In this document: in pieces, positions 17,761-26,588 of the stretch | Position numbering within the stretch: the stretch's first letter is position 1 | How the letters are laid out: every line of letters begins with the position of its first letter | Source of the DNA: Komagataeibacter xylinus | GTDB lineage: Bacteria > Pseudomonadota > Alphaproteobacteria > Acetobacterales > Acetobacteraceae | Assembly (NCBI RefSeq): GCF_031081985.1 | Contig: NZ_JARWSK010000008.1 | Location: forward strand, 62,001 to 126,000 | Length of the DNA stretch: 64,000 nucleotides | Reading direction: 5' to 3' | Made by a program: the position numbers and the translations under genes | Notes under the pieces: model-generated | What the model was told of the DNA's origin: nothing | The model's input: the letters and a program-made list of their open reading frames with translations, nothing else | Database searches by the model: none

Positions 17761-18654
17761 ATGACCGTAGTCAGGAAATTCCCCGATCTATTGCCGGGCT
17801 TTAGCTGGCGGGATATCGAGGTGAATGGCGTGCGGATCCGCACGGCTACCGGCGGAAACGGACCACCGCTACTCATGCTACATGGTCATCCGCAGATGCA
17901 TCTGACCTGGCACAAGGTTGCGCCCGCACTGGCGAAACGTTTTACCATCGTGGCCCCAGATCTGCGGGGTTATGGTGATAGCGCCAAGCCTGAAGGTGGG
18001 ATGGATCACGCCAACTATTCCAAGCGGGCCATGGCGGATGATCAGGTTGGCGTCATGCACCAGCTTGGATTTGAACGGTTCATGGTTGTCGGGCATGACC
18101 GGGGCGGACGGGTGGCGCACCGCATGGCGCTGGATGCACCGCAGTCGGTGGAAAAACTGGTGCTGGTCGATATCGTACCGACAGCAACGATGTATGCCCG
18201 GACCAATATGGAATTCGCCCGACGCTATTTCTGGTGGTTTTTTCTGATCCAGCCCGCCCCCCTGCCTGAAAGGCTGATCAGTGGAGATCCGGACTTTTTT
18301 CTCGAAAGCCACATTGCAGGACAGATCAAGATACCAGGATCGGTCGATCCGCGTGTCATGGCCGAATATCGTCGATGCTACGCCGACCCGGCAATGCGTC
18401 ATGCAGCATGCGAAGACTACCGCGCTGCAGCAGGCATCGATCTAGTCCATGATGCGACTGATGCAGACAGGCGGATTGAGGTCCCATTACTGGCTCTGTG
18501 GGGCGCACGCGGCACCGTGGGCGCGCTATATGATGTTGTCGAGACATGGCGCGAAAAAGCAGTGGACGTGCGGGGATACGCGATCGACTGTGGTCATAGT
18601 CCGCAGGAAGAATTACCGGCAGAGTTGTTATATCGGCTTGATGCGTTTCTCTGA
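17761..18654 (+). CDS. Haloacetate dehalogenase-like alpha/beta hydrolase
   Basis: 297 aa from an ATG with AGGTGAA just upstream. The nucleophile elbow is GHDRGGR with Asp113, followed by Arg114 and Arg117, matching the aspartate and the two carboxylate-binding arginines of fluoroacetate dehalogenase. DLRGYGDS and the late CGHSPQEE (catalytic histidine) complete the family pattern. The substrate would be a haloacetate, giving glycolate and halide. At the halide pocket, known enzymes have a His-Trp pair; here the segment reads YFWWFFLIQPAPLPE, so the histidine is replaced by tryptophan. It converges with the tetR gene. Confidence 0.85.
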   Translation: MTVVRKFPDLLPGFSWRDIEVNGVRIRTATGGNGPPLLMLHGHPQMHLTWHKVAPALAKRFTIVAPDLRGYGDSAKPEGGMDHANYSKRAMADDQVGVMHQLGFERFMVVGHDRGGRVAHRMALDAPQSVEKLVLVDIVPTATMYARTNMEFARRYFWWFFLIQPAPLPERLISGDPDFFLESHIAGQIKIPGSVDPRVMAEYRRCYADPAMRHAACEDYRAAAGIDLVHDATDADRRIEVPLLALWGARGTVGALYDVVETWREKAVDVRGYAIDCGHSPQEELPAELLYRLDAFL

Positions 18655-18787
18655 CCTTCGCGAAACAGTTGGAGTAAAAGCTCGATTTTCACCGCATTAC
18701 AGTCAGTTATGCTTTGAAAAGCAGACCCGTTCAATCCAGATGACGCGATCGCTGGAGATACCGATTGGTTGTGTGCGGATTCAGAGG

Positions 18788-19417
18788 TTACGGAGCGACT
18801 TCTGACCCGGATCGGCGGGAAGCGACCGCATGTTCCAGATAGAGCCGCAGCACCGTAACGGCTTCCTTGTCTTGGGCCGGGCGGGGGACCGAATGATCCT
18901 GTGGCAGGGCAAAGATCGCCTTGACCAGATGCAGCAGCATCACGGCCCGTTCGTCATGTGGTCCCGGAGAACCACCCAGCCGTGACAACAGCTGGCTCAT
19001 GCGCGCGATCAGTGCCTTGCGGAGCGTTCCTGTCCCATCTGGTAGGGTAATCCCGCTGTCGAGCAGAGAAAGGACGACTGAGCGTTCCGTCCGTAGACGC
19101 TGGATGATGTCCAGCAGTCCTTCTGCTGCATCACGTGGCGACAGCGGCGGATCGCGATCGACCAACTCATCCAAGGCATGTAGTAACCGCGCGCCGTAGC
19201 GTTCGAGCACTGCGGCGGCCAGCACGTCCTTGGTCGGAAAAAAACGGTAGAGCGAACCGATTGCCGTGCTGGCGCGGGCAGCGATCTCGGTCATTGTCGC
19301 CGCCTCGTATGACTTCTCGCCAAAGACCGTTGTTGCGGCCGTAAGGATCGCTTCAACGCGGTCGCGTCCGCGCTGCCGCTTGGGCGCGAGTGGTGATGAA
19401 CGGGGCGGGCTTGACAT
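18788..19417 (-). CDS. TetR-family transcriptional regulator
   Basis: 209 aa. The DNA-binding domain is at about residues 20-65, with MTEIAARASTAIGSLYRFFP as the helix-turn-helix. The ligand-binding half is divergent, so the inducer cannot be guessed. It is transcribed away from the YecD-like gene, and the ~115-base gap contains a perfect inverted repeat (19444-19467) that is the likely operator for both directions. Confidence 0.9.
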   Translation of the reverse strand: MSSPPRSSPLAPKRQRGRDRVEAILTAATTVFGEKSYEAATMTEIAARASTAIGSLYRFFPTKDVLAAAVLERYGARLLHALDELVDRDPPLSPRDAAEGLLDIIQRLRTERSVVLSLLDSGITLPDGTGTLRKALIARMSQLLSRLGGSPGPHDERAVMLLHLVKAIFALPQDHSVPRPAQDKEAVTVLRLYLEHAVASRRSGSEVAP

Positions 19418-19443
19418 AATGCGAAGGCACCCTCAACTTTCTT

Positions 19444-19467
19444 TTATGCGAGACAGTCCTCGCATAA
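19444..19467. promoter_or_regulatory. Probable TetR operator
   Basis: Nine-base arms TTATGCGAG and CTCGCATAA separated by six bases, 27 bases upstream of the tetR start and between the divergent genes. Arm length and spacing are normal for TetR-family sites. Confidence 0.75.
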
Positions 19468-19533
19468 CCGATTTTCCAATGCCGGTCGATGTTTGACCCG
19501 ACCATGTATCCAGATCCCGGAAGGCGCCGATCC

Positions 19534-20103
19534 GTGAACAGATTTGACCCGCGAACCACCGCCCTTGTCCTCATTGACCTGCAGAATGGCATACTTGCCC
19601 TGCCAACCGCCCCGCGGCCATCGTCGCAGGTGCTGGAGAGCGGTAAATCGCTTGCTGCCCGCTTCCGGGATGAAGGTGCTACGGTCGTACTGGTTCGGGT
19701 CGCGTTTGCACCCGACTTTGCCGACGCGCCACCCGGTCTGGCCGACCAGCCCTTAAGCCCGCCGGAAGGCGGCCTGCCAGCGGACTGGGCGCACCTGGCT
19801 GACGGGCTGGTGGCACCCGGCGATATCGTCATCACCAAACATCAGTGGGGGGCATTTACAGGCACGGAACTGGACCTTCAGCTTCGCAGGCGGGGCATCC
19901 GGACGGTCGTGCTGGGCGGTATTGCGACGAATTTCGGGGTTGAATCCACAGCACGGCATGGCTGGGAACTTGGCTACCATATTGTCATCGCCGAGGATCT
20001 CTGCACCAGCCTGTCAGCAGACCTTCATGATGTCTCCATCCGCTCGATCCTCCCGCGGATCGCACGCGTGCTGCCTTCCGATACAATCGTGTTTGGCGGT
20101 TAA
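19534..20103 (+). CDS. YecD-like isochorismatase-family hydrolase
   Basis: 189 aa from a GTG at 19534 preceded by GGAAGG; ATGs at 19489 and 19504 are in frame but have weak ribosome sites. The protein from the GTG matches E. coli YecD in length and order: TTALVLIDLQNGIL (catalytic Asp), KHQWGAFTGTEL (Lys), then GIATNFGVESTAR. In cysteine hydrolases of this fold the last motif carries a nucleophilic Cys; here, as in YecD and true isochorismatases, glycine occupies that place, so a cysteine amidase mechanism is unlikely. It is followed at three bases by the membrane protein gene. Confidence 0.85.
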   Translation: MNRFDPRTTALVLIDLQNGILALPTAPRPSSQVLESGKSLAARFRDEGATVVLVRVAFAPDFADAPPGLADQPLSPPEGGLPADWAHLADGLVAPGDIVITKHQWGAFTGTELDLQLRRRGIRTVVLGGIATNFGVESTARHGWELGYHIVIAEDLCTSLSADLHDVSIRSILPRIARVLPSDTIVFGG

Positions 20104-20106
20104 GCG

Positions 20107-21162
20107 GTGAGGGTGGGGCCATCAGCGTGGCTGCTGACCGGGCGATGGGGCTTACTGGCGCTGCTTTCGCTGGTTTTCGGTATGCTTCTGGCCGTCTTAC
20201 GCCTGCCGGCCGCGCCGCTGCTGGGACCACTGGGGGCGGCGGTCGTACTGGCCACACGGGGTAGTGCGGTCCGTATTCCCCGCTGGGCCTTTCTCGGCGC
20301 ACAGGGCGTGGTCGGGGTCATGATCGCCAGCTATCTTTCAGCCTCGATCTTTCACGAAATGGCAGCCAGCTGGCCGGTCTTTGTTGCCGGTACGTTTTCT
20401 ACCCTGTCTGCGGCAGCCCTTCTCGGCTGGCTGCTGACACGCTCGCGCCTGCTACCCGGCAATACCGCGATCTGGGGTTCATCACCCGGTGCGGCCACGG
20501 TCATGACCCTGATGGCGGAATCATACGGGGCGGATATGCGGCTCGTCGCCTTCATGCAATATCTGCGCGTGGCCTGCTGCGCCGTCATTGCGGCTGCTGT
20601 TGCGCGCGTAGCCGGAACGCCGTCCGCCCCGCTGGTCGTGGCACAGACCCTCTCATGGCAGGGTGCTTTACTGGCGCTGGTGATCGCACTGGCAGGGAGC
20701 GCCGTGGGAACCCGTCTGCGCGTACCGGCCGGGGGACTGCTTGTGCCCATGGGGATCGGGATGGCTGCAAGGCTTGGCGCCCATCTGCCGGTCGAACAGC
20801 CGCATCTTCTGCTGGTCGCGGCCTATGCCTTGGTCGGGTGGGGCATCGGCATGCGGTTTACGCCAGATGTGCTGGCTTATGCGGGACGTGTCTTTCCACG
20901 CGTGCTGGGTTCCATCCTCGCGCTGATTGCGGTGTGTGGCGGGTTTGCAGTGGTGCTTGCCCGGTTGGCGCATGTGGACCTGCTGACGGCTTATCTTGCA
21001 ACCAGCCCTGGTGGGGCTGATTCCGTCTCCATTATCGCCTCGACCACGAAAGTGGACATGCCTTTCGTCATTGCCATGCAGGTCGCCCGGTTTTTCTGCG
21101 TTCTGGTCACCGGGCCAGCTCTGGCGCGTTTTCTATCTCGTAGGTCGTCGGCAAAGGGATAA
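20107..21162 (+). CDS. AbrB-type (duplicated-domain) membrane protein
   Basis: 351 aa, GTG start three bases after the previous stop, so translation is probably coupled. About ten hydrophobic segments are arranged as two repeats; the repeat motif shows as LLGPLGAAVV early and LLVPMGIGMAARLG later, with a central SSPGAATVMTLMAE and a late TSPGGADSVSIIA. This matches the AbrB duplication family, often mislabelled ammonia monooxygenase; the substrate is unknown. Its coupling to the YecD-like hydrolase and to TetR control suggests uptake or export of the hydrolase substrate or product. Confidence 0.85.
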   Translation: MRVGPSAWLLTGRWGLLALLSLVFGMLLAVLRLPAAPLLGPLGAAVVLATRGSAVRIPRWAFLGAQGVVGVMIASYLSASIFHEMAASWPVFVAGTFSTLSAAALLGWLLTRSRLLPGNTAIWGSSPGAATVMTLMAESYGADMRLVAFMQYLRVACCAVIAAAVARVAGTPSAPLVVAQTLSWQGALLALVIALAGSAVGTRLRVPAGGLLVPMGIGMAARLGAHLPVEQPHLLLVAAYALVGWGIGMRFTPDVLAYAGRVFPRVLGSILALIAVCGGFAVVLARLAHVDLLTAYLATSPGGADSVSIIASTTKVDMPFVIAMQVARFFCVLVTGPALARFLSRRSSAKG

Positions 21163-21331
21163 CAGGTCGTATCGCGAGAGACACATGGGAAACAGGTGGC
21201 AGGGAAGGAGGGAGTTGCCGAAGACCAGTGTGACAGATCCTTCCATCGCAAACTCGCTGGTGCTGAAATTTGACGACTGTTTCCGGTGGATGACGGGAGC
21301 AGCCATTTGTTCACCAAAGTATCCGCCTAAG

Positions 21332-21369
21332 CCGTCTGTCTGTTTACGGAACGTCCAGCAGACAGACGG
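21332..21369. terminator. Hairpin between convergent genes
   Basis: Eleven-base arms CCGTCTGTCTG and CAGACAGACGG around a 16-base loop, placed between the ends of the AbrB-type gene (+) and the HEPN-like gene (-). A bidirectional terminator is the natural reading, although there is no long T run. Confidence 0.5.
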
Positions 21370-21439
21370 TTTCCGCCTCATAGCGGTCTTTCGGAGACGC
21401 TTTCTTAAGCCTTAAGGCTGCCGTTTAACGCAATGGTCC

Positions 21440-22093
21440 TTATGAAGTTAGCGGCTTTTGCGGACCAGAATTAGATACAATTTCAAAAGCTTCCTCAACG
21501 TCTGCTCGCTTAATGGATATTGCATCCGCTCCAAAGCAAGATATGAAAAATTTATCTTTTCTCTCAAATAAATCTGGATACGTATCTAGCAGCCTTCTTA
21601 TATTACGTCTGTTTCCATGTTTAAGAGAGTTTGCCACGTCCTTTATTTTTTCAATTTCCTCTCCGATTTCATAATGCCTGGATATTCTTTTTTTAAGTGA
21701 AAAATAATCCTGAAATTCACTATATTTAAAATTTTTCTCTTCGACTTCATTCATTTCCTTTCCTTTTATTATATCGAACCAATACCTCTCCCAAAAATGA
21801 TATATGCTTATAATAGTATTTTTATTTATACTTTCTATAACGTCAATGCATATTCCTTTATGATCATGTAGCCTTGTTTCTTTAGGAAAAAAATTTATAC
21901 TTGCCGCATCGCCTGAAATTAAAGGTGTCTCACTATACCCACATTTCACTCTTAAATTATATGAGTCGATTTCTCGTTCAACTTCAGTAAGCTGCTCTTC
22001 GACAGGTTTAACGGATCTTTCATATATCTCTCTGTATCTAGATATTTTTGATAGATACATATGATTAGATAAATTAAATTCATTAGAAATCAT
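21440..22093 (-). CDS. HEPN-like hypothetical protein of foreign base composition
   Basis: 217 aa, strongly AT-rich compared with everything around it, which points to recent acquisition. AAAGGAG lies seven bases before the ATG. The protein is mostly helical and charged. A segment near residue 155 (DVANSLKHGNRRNIRRLL) resembles the 'A-x-x-L-K-H' helix of HEPN-fold proteins such as AbiV/MAE-type families; the usual R-x4-6-H RNase motif is not obvious. Function unknown; its place at the start of a likely defence island suggests a conflict role. HEPN membership is my inference only. Confidence 0.6.
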   Translation of the reverse strand: MISNEFNLSNHMYLSKISRYREIYERSVKPVEEQLTEVEREIDSYNLRVKCGYSETPLISGDAASINFFPKETRLHDHKGICIDVIESINKNTIISIYHFWERYWFDIIKGKEMNEVEEKNFKYSEFQDYFSLKKRISRHYEIGEEIEKIKDVANSLKHGNRRNIRRLLDTYPDLFERKDKFFISCFGADAISIKRADVEEAFEIVSNSGPQKPLTS

Positions 22094-22180
22094 CTTGTAC
22101 TCCTTTTGAGATATTTTTTATATTTTGATCACTCCGATGTCTCAACGTAAATAGAAAACTCTACATCGTTTCATCCCATA

Positions 22181-22262
22181 GCCGACATGCTGCTCTCCCC
22201 CCCCGGATTTGCCTGTCTGCTCAGCGGACTAGGAGCAGACAGGCAGCAGTCGCCTCATTGCA
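22181..22262. repeat. REP-like hairpin repeat, copy A
   Basis: The core is a hairpin (TGCCTGTCTGCTC, short loop, GAGCAGACAGGCA) preceded by a C run and followed by GCAGTCGCCTCAT. An almost identical unit lies at 27839-27925, and a decayed one at 23262-23312. Copies A and B bracket the island between them. Confidence 0.7.
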
Positions 22263-22321
22263 GAACTATTTGCGTGAATGCGGTCATCCCGTAAGCGGAC
22301 ATTGTCGTGTGACCCGCTAGG

Positions 22322-22360
22322 CCGCCTGATAAACGAAGCCATCGTTCGTTTATCAGGCGG
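22322..22360. terminator. Perfect 16-bp hairpin
   Basis: Arms CCGCCTGATAAACGAA and its exact complement around a seven-base loop, 41 bases past the stop of the leftward 228-aa gene. Without a T run it is either an unusual terminator or part of a mobile repeat; such a long uninterrupted stem is striking. The rest of the 22094-22400 gap holds repeat copy A. Confidence 0.6.
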
Positions 22361-22400
22361 ACGCAAGACTTGATCGGCTGTAAGCTTACCCTGTCCTAGC

Positions 22401-23087
22401 TCAATCCTCCATCTCGTCACATGGATCATCGGGGCGGTCCTCGCTAGCCATATAGCTCAGCGGAACCTTGAGGCGATAACGCTTGGGAAATACTGCTAGC
22501 ATCCAGGGCGTCTCGAGAAACTCATCGGTATCGGCGCGATGTTCGTCCGCAGTCGTCGAGCAGAGAGAGTCGCAATTGCCCTTTTTCCAGCAAGTGTCAT
22601 ACGCATTGTAGCGATTGGTAATTTTGTCAAAATGGGAGGAGTCTTTTTCATCCTCTGGAACATGCACGCCGTAGGCATCCACCAATGCTCCGTCAGGACG
22701 TTGGACTAGAAAATGGTCGATCCCTAATTGTAAGATAGGCCAGCCGGACAACTCGTGCATGCGCACGGCAAGCAACGCGCATTGCCCATGCGCCCAGATT
22801 TTCACGTCGTCTGCAGTCGCTTGAGGATCGGCACCATATTTCTCAACGACCGAGTAATCCTCGTCAATGATCAGCGGATTAGGGGCATCTTCATATCCCG
22901 CGGGGGCACAAAATACGAACTTTGCGTCCGCTTGGTGTGTGCAAAGCAATGCTTGAAGCTCGCGCTCGATTTCTATTCTGCGCGTTGGGCAAGGATCGGT
23001 ACTGACCTCGGACCAGACCACAGTCCATTCATCGATGCTAGTTCGGCCAATAGTGGCAATTTCAAGGGGAAGGTTATCGATGTCCAT
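22401..23087 (-). CDS. Possible papain-like cysteine protein, uncharacterised
   Basis: 228 aa from an ATG at 23087 with AAAGGA seven bases upstream; the frame is open further but without a better start. The mid-protein pattern is AHGQCALLAVRMHELSGWP, then DHFLVQRPDG and LVDAYGVH. A Cys at the head of a helix, a His in a strand and an Asp before a glycine are the order seen in papain-like and NlpC/P60-like folds. This is a pattern judgement, not a domain hit. The rest includes a cysteine-rich stretch (DTCWKKGNCDSLC) and an acidic tail. The neighbours suggest an antiphage or toxin-type setting. Confidence 0.6.
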   Translation of the reverse strand: MDIDNLPLEIATIGRTSIDEWTVVWSEVSTDPCPTRRIEIERELQALLCTHQADAKFVFCAPAGYEDAPNPLIIDEDYSVVEKYGADPQATADDVKIWAHGQCALLAVRMHELSGWPILQLGIDHFLVQRPDGALVDAYGVHVPEDEKDSSHFDKITNRYNAYDTCWKKGNCDSLCSTTADEHRADTDEFLETPWMLAVFPKRYRLKVPLSYMASEDRPDDPCDEMED

Positions 23088-23261
23088 TCTGTTCCTTTTG
23101 AGTGATGTCTGAAGAATGGGGATAGTAGAGGTCGTCTCGTCCACTAAAACGGGAGCGGGACCGTGGAGAAGAGCTTGATCAATCTTGATGTGATTCGGGA
23201 ATGAACGACAGCTTTCTATCACTTCTCACTGCCAGCCTGCATTCCGCTTCCTCCTAAAAAA

Positions 23262-23312
23262 TCCTATCTGTTCCATGATGAGTAGACAGTCGGCAGTCGC
23301 CTCATGGCAGAC
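23262..23312. repeat. REP-like hairpin repeat, degraded copy C
   Basis: A diverged relative of copies A and B keeping GCAGTCGCCTCAT and a broken stem (TATCTGTTC / GAGTAGACAG). The remainder of the gap up to 23599 has an open frame on the minus strand (23302-23520) with no credible features; I call no gene there. Confidence 0.45.
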
Positions 23313-23599
23313 ATTCAGGACGTTTTATCGCTTTCCACATAGCGGACATAACTGATTCAAAGCCTATCGGCCGACTTGCGCAGGAAGCGGGCACAGATCC
23401 TTTGGCATTCCCAACCAGATAGGCCGCCGCTTCCGCTCCACAGCCGAGCTTGGTCCGACCACCTTTCGCCTCACTGCAGAGCAATAATGCATGGACACAG
23501 GCTAGTATTGAGCGCGGCATATCGGGAGCAATAAATGTTGTATTTTAAGTCTAGGTCCAACAGACTTGGGAGATAGGTCTACCAGGAGTTCAATTGCCA

Positions 23600-23821
23600 A
23601 TGGATCAAGATCAAGGCCCGCCAATTTCACCCACACTTGCGAAAGTATTGAAGAAGTTTCTTGAGGTGATGAAGTCCGACGAGGCCATCGAAGACGATGC
23701 AGCAGACCGACTGGATGCGCTGCTGCGCAGTGGCAAGGTCCCTAAACCGGACGAGATCAGTGCCGCGCTATTTCCGCCGCCGGAAGATGAGGCGAATGGT
23801 GTGATAGGAGACGGTGCATGA
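23600..23821 (+). CDS. Small acidic protein coupled to the SMC-like ATPase
   Basis: 73 aa from an ATG at 23600 (a TTG six bases earlier is equally possible given AGGAG at 23584). It is helical and acidic, with SPTLAKVLKKFLEVMKSD near the start and KPDEISAALFPPPEDE near the end. The stop overlaps the next start as ATGA, so the two are certainly co-translated. A small helical partner before an SMC-like ATPase is a layout seen in several defence families; I do not recognise this one. Confidence 0.7.
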   Translation: MDQDQGPPISPTLAKVLKKFLEVMKSDEAIEDDAADRLDALLRSGKVPKPDEISAALFPPPEDEANGVIGDGA

Positions 23822-26295
23822 TCCGGCTTAAGACAATCCGCATAGAAGAGTTTCGGGGTATCAAAGACCTCACCCTTGATCTGGGCGGCAAGAATTTTGG
23901 AATATGCGGACCGAACGGAACGGGCAAGAGCGGCGTTGTCGATGCTATAGAATTCTGTCTCACGGGAAGTTTGACCCGCCTGTCGGGGCAGGGGCAAGGA
24001 GAACTCAGCGTCGGCAAGCATGGCCCGCATGTCGATAGCCGAACCGCACCTGAGAAGGCCAAGGTCGAGATTACAGCGTATATTCCCTCGCTCGGGAAGG
24101 ACGTGATTATCGCGCGGTCGGTCAAATTTCCGAAGCAGGTGAGCGTCACGCCTTCCGGCGGAGCTGAGGAGGAGATCGTCTCCAGCCTGCAGGCCCATCC
24201 CGAGTTTGCGCTTTCTCGGCGAGAGATCGCCAAATACATCATCACGCCGCCGTCGCAGCGCTCGACCGATGTGCAGAATCTCCTACGTCTCGATCACATC
24301 GGAGATCTCCGCAAAGCATTGAATACATTCAAAAACAACGCTTCCAGGGAGGCGCGAGACGCGACGGGCGTGAAGCGTAAAGCGGAACAAGACCTCAAAA
24401 CTGCTCTTGGCGTTGACAAGCTCAAACGTGAAACCGTGCTAGAGAAGGCCAATGAACACCGCAAGGTGCTCGGGCTCCCCGATCTCACGGAACTGACCCC
24501 CGAAATCATCTTCATAGGCGCAGTGGAGGATGAGAAGGAAGATGAAAGGGGCAAGCAGTCCGCTCTGGGCAAACCCGTCGCGCTGGCTGACCTCAAGGCT
24601 CTGACTGAGAGTGCCGCACAAGACGAGCCCGATGCACTGTCCGGCGCACGCAGTGATGCGCTTACCGCGCTGAATACGCTAAAAGAGGACAGCGCTGCGC
24701 TGACGCTGGCGCGGCAGCATGGCTTCATCACTAAGGGGCTGGAGTTCGTAAGTGACGGTAGTGAAGTGTGTCCGCTTTGCGATACGCCGTGGGAGGCCGA
24801 GGCGCTGCGCACGCGTCTTGAAGAAAAGCTAATCAGCAGCGATGCCATCGGCAAGCTACTCAAGAAGCTGGACACGGATTTCCAGACCATCGAGCAAACC
24901 GTCAAAGACCGCATCGACGATCTGCGCACAGTAGCGAGCTATGCCAAGACTATGGAACCAGCCATCGCGACCGCGACGCTGGCCACATATGCGGCGCGGC
25001 TTAGACAGATTCTGACCACGATCAAAGACTTCCGGGAGGATCACGCGCAGCTAGACCCCGCAATCACCGCCATGCAAGACGCCTGGTGGGAATTACCCGG
25101 CGACGTTCAGGCCCTGCTTGAGAAGTTAAGCAAGGCCGTCGCGGCACTGCCCGACAGTTCCGCCAAAGACAAGGCAATCCAGTTCCTGACGGTGCTACAG
25201 GAACGCTATGTCCGTCTGATCGAAGCGAACCGCACCGCAAAGGAAAGCGCACAGCGTAGCACCGCAGCTGAGAAGGTCTATGATCATTATGTACAGACTT
25301 CGAACGACGTGTTGGAAGATATTTATGACGCTGTCGCGAAGGAGTTCACAGAGCTTTACAAGGCCATCAACGATGATGAGGGTAAGTTCGTCGGAGAACT
25401 CAAGGCCGAACCCGCAAAACTGAGCTTTAATGTGGACTTCTACGGCAGGGGCACGTTCCCGCCTGGCGCATATCACAGCGAGGGACACCAAGACGGGATG
25501 GGGCTGTGTCTCTATCTTGCGCTGATGCAGCACACGCTCGGGGACAAGTTTACCTTCGCCGTGCTCGACGATGTGATGATGTCCGTCGATACGGGCCATC
25601 GACGTGAGGTGTGTCGCCTGCTCAAGACGAAGTTTCCAAACACGCAGTTCGTTCTCACGACTCATGATCGGGTCTGGCTGCAGTATATGAAGACAGAGAA
25701 GCTGATCGCGAAGAGCCAGCTATTCGGCGGCTGGAGCGTGGAGTTCGGGCCGCGTATCTGGGATGATCAGGATATTTGGACGGAGATCGACCAACAGCTC
25801 GTCAAGAACGACGTGCCGCGCGCAGCCTGGCTCCTGCGCCGCTACCTAGAATACATCGCCACTGTCCTTGCCGACAATATCCGCGCTCAAGTGGAGTTTC
25901 GCGGTGACGGCCATTACGACCTTGGCGATCTTCTGCCGCCCGTCTTGAAACGCTGGCAAAATCGTCTCGATAAAGGGATCAAAGTCGCCGCCCACTGGGG
26001 CAACGACGAAGAGAAGAGCATACTCACAGAAAAACGCGACAAATCGAAAGCGTTGATTGCGGCAACATACGTTGAACAATGGGCTATAAATCCATCGGTT
26101 CATTTCAACGAGTGGGAGAACTTCGAGAGCGGCGAATTCGCGAAAGTCGTTGCTGCATACAAAATTCTACTCGACAGTATGCGTTGCTCGAACGAGAAAT
26201 GCGGAACTTTGCCCTACGTCGTCCCTAGAAAAGGGAGCTCGGTGCAGTTGAGGTGCGATTGCCAGTTGATAAACATTAACCTCAAGGGAAAATAG
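23818..26295 (+). CDS. SMC/RecF-like ATPase with zinc-hook motif and C-terminal extension
   Basis: 825 aa. Residues 1-45 open an ABC-type SMC/RecF head (EEFRGIKDLTLDL; Walker A GPNGTGKS at 31-38). A charged coiled-coil region follows, with CPLC at 318-321, placed like the Rad50/SbcC zinc hook. The head returns near 550 with a signature-like SEGHQDGMGLCLYLAL, Walker B VLDDV (Asp584-585) and the H-loop TTHD near 611. Residues ~640-825 are an added domain ending in a cysteine set (C-x4-C, then C-x-C) that may bind zinc. The protein is shorter than cellular SMC or Rad50. Such ATPases act as DNA or phage sensors in Lamassu-, Wadjet- and ABC-3C-type systems. It shares a message with the 73-aa gene. 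Confidence 0.85.
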   Translation: MIRLKTIRIEEFRGIKDLTLDLGGKNFGICGPNGTGKSGVVDAIEFCLTGSLTRLSGQGQGELSVGKHGPHVDSRTAPEKAKVEITAYIPSLGKDVIIARSVKFPKQVSVTPSGGAEEEIVSSLQAHPEFALSRREIAKYIITPPSQRSTDVQNLLRLDHIGDLRKALNTFKNNASREARDATGVKRKAEQDLKTALGVDKLKRETVLEKANEHRKVLGLPDLTELTPEIIFIGAVEDEKEDERGKQSALGKPVALADLKALTESAAQDEPDALSGARSDALTALNTLKEDSAALTLARQHGFITKGLEFVSDGSEVCPLCDTPWEAEALRTRLEEKLISSDAIGKLLKKLDTDFQTIEQTVKDRIDDLRTVASYAKTMEPAIATATLATYAARLRQILTTIKDFREDHAQLDPAITAMQDAWWELPGDVQALLEKLSKAVAALPDSSAKDKAIQFLTVLQERYVRLIEANRTAKESAQRSTAAEKVYDHYVQTSNDVLEDIYDAVAKEFTELYKAINDDEGKFVGELKAEPAKLSFNVDFYGRGTFPPGAYHSEGHQDGMGLCLYLALMQHTLGDKFTFAVLDDVMMSVDTGHRREVCRLLKTKFPNTQFVLTTHDRVWLQYMKTEKLIAKSQLFGGWSVEFGPRIWDDQDIWTEIDQQLVKNDVPRAAWLLRRYLEYIATVLADNIRAQVEFRGDGHYDLGDLLPPVLKRWQNRLDKGIKVAAHWGNDEEKSILTEKRDKSKALIAATYVEQWAINPSVHFNEWENFESGEFAKVVAAYKILLDSMRCSNEKCGTLPYVVPRKGSSVQLRCDCQLININLKGK

Positions 26296-26588
26296 GTTTC
26301 GAAGATAGCTGAGGTTGTTTGGAGAAGTGCGGCTCACCTTACGTTTATTCGCGCGTGCCGCGAATGTCCGCAGCCCGCCCTTCGTGCCGATTTGAGCGTT
26401 ATGCTACAGCCAAATGCGATAGTCCGCTTAAGACATACATAGTGGGTGAGCAGAATGAACCAGTATACCAGACCTATCTCAACCCCGGTTAAATTTCTCG
26501 AAACCAGCTCTCAACATGGGAGAAAATAACAGTCCCGATTGACTGGCCTGTAAGTCATGAGTTTATGAGGGGAATAGAGGAGACGGTT

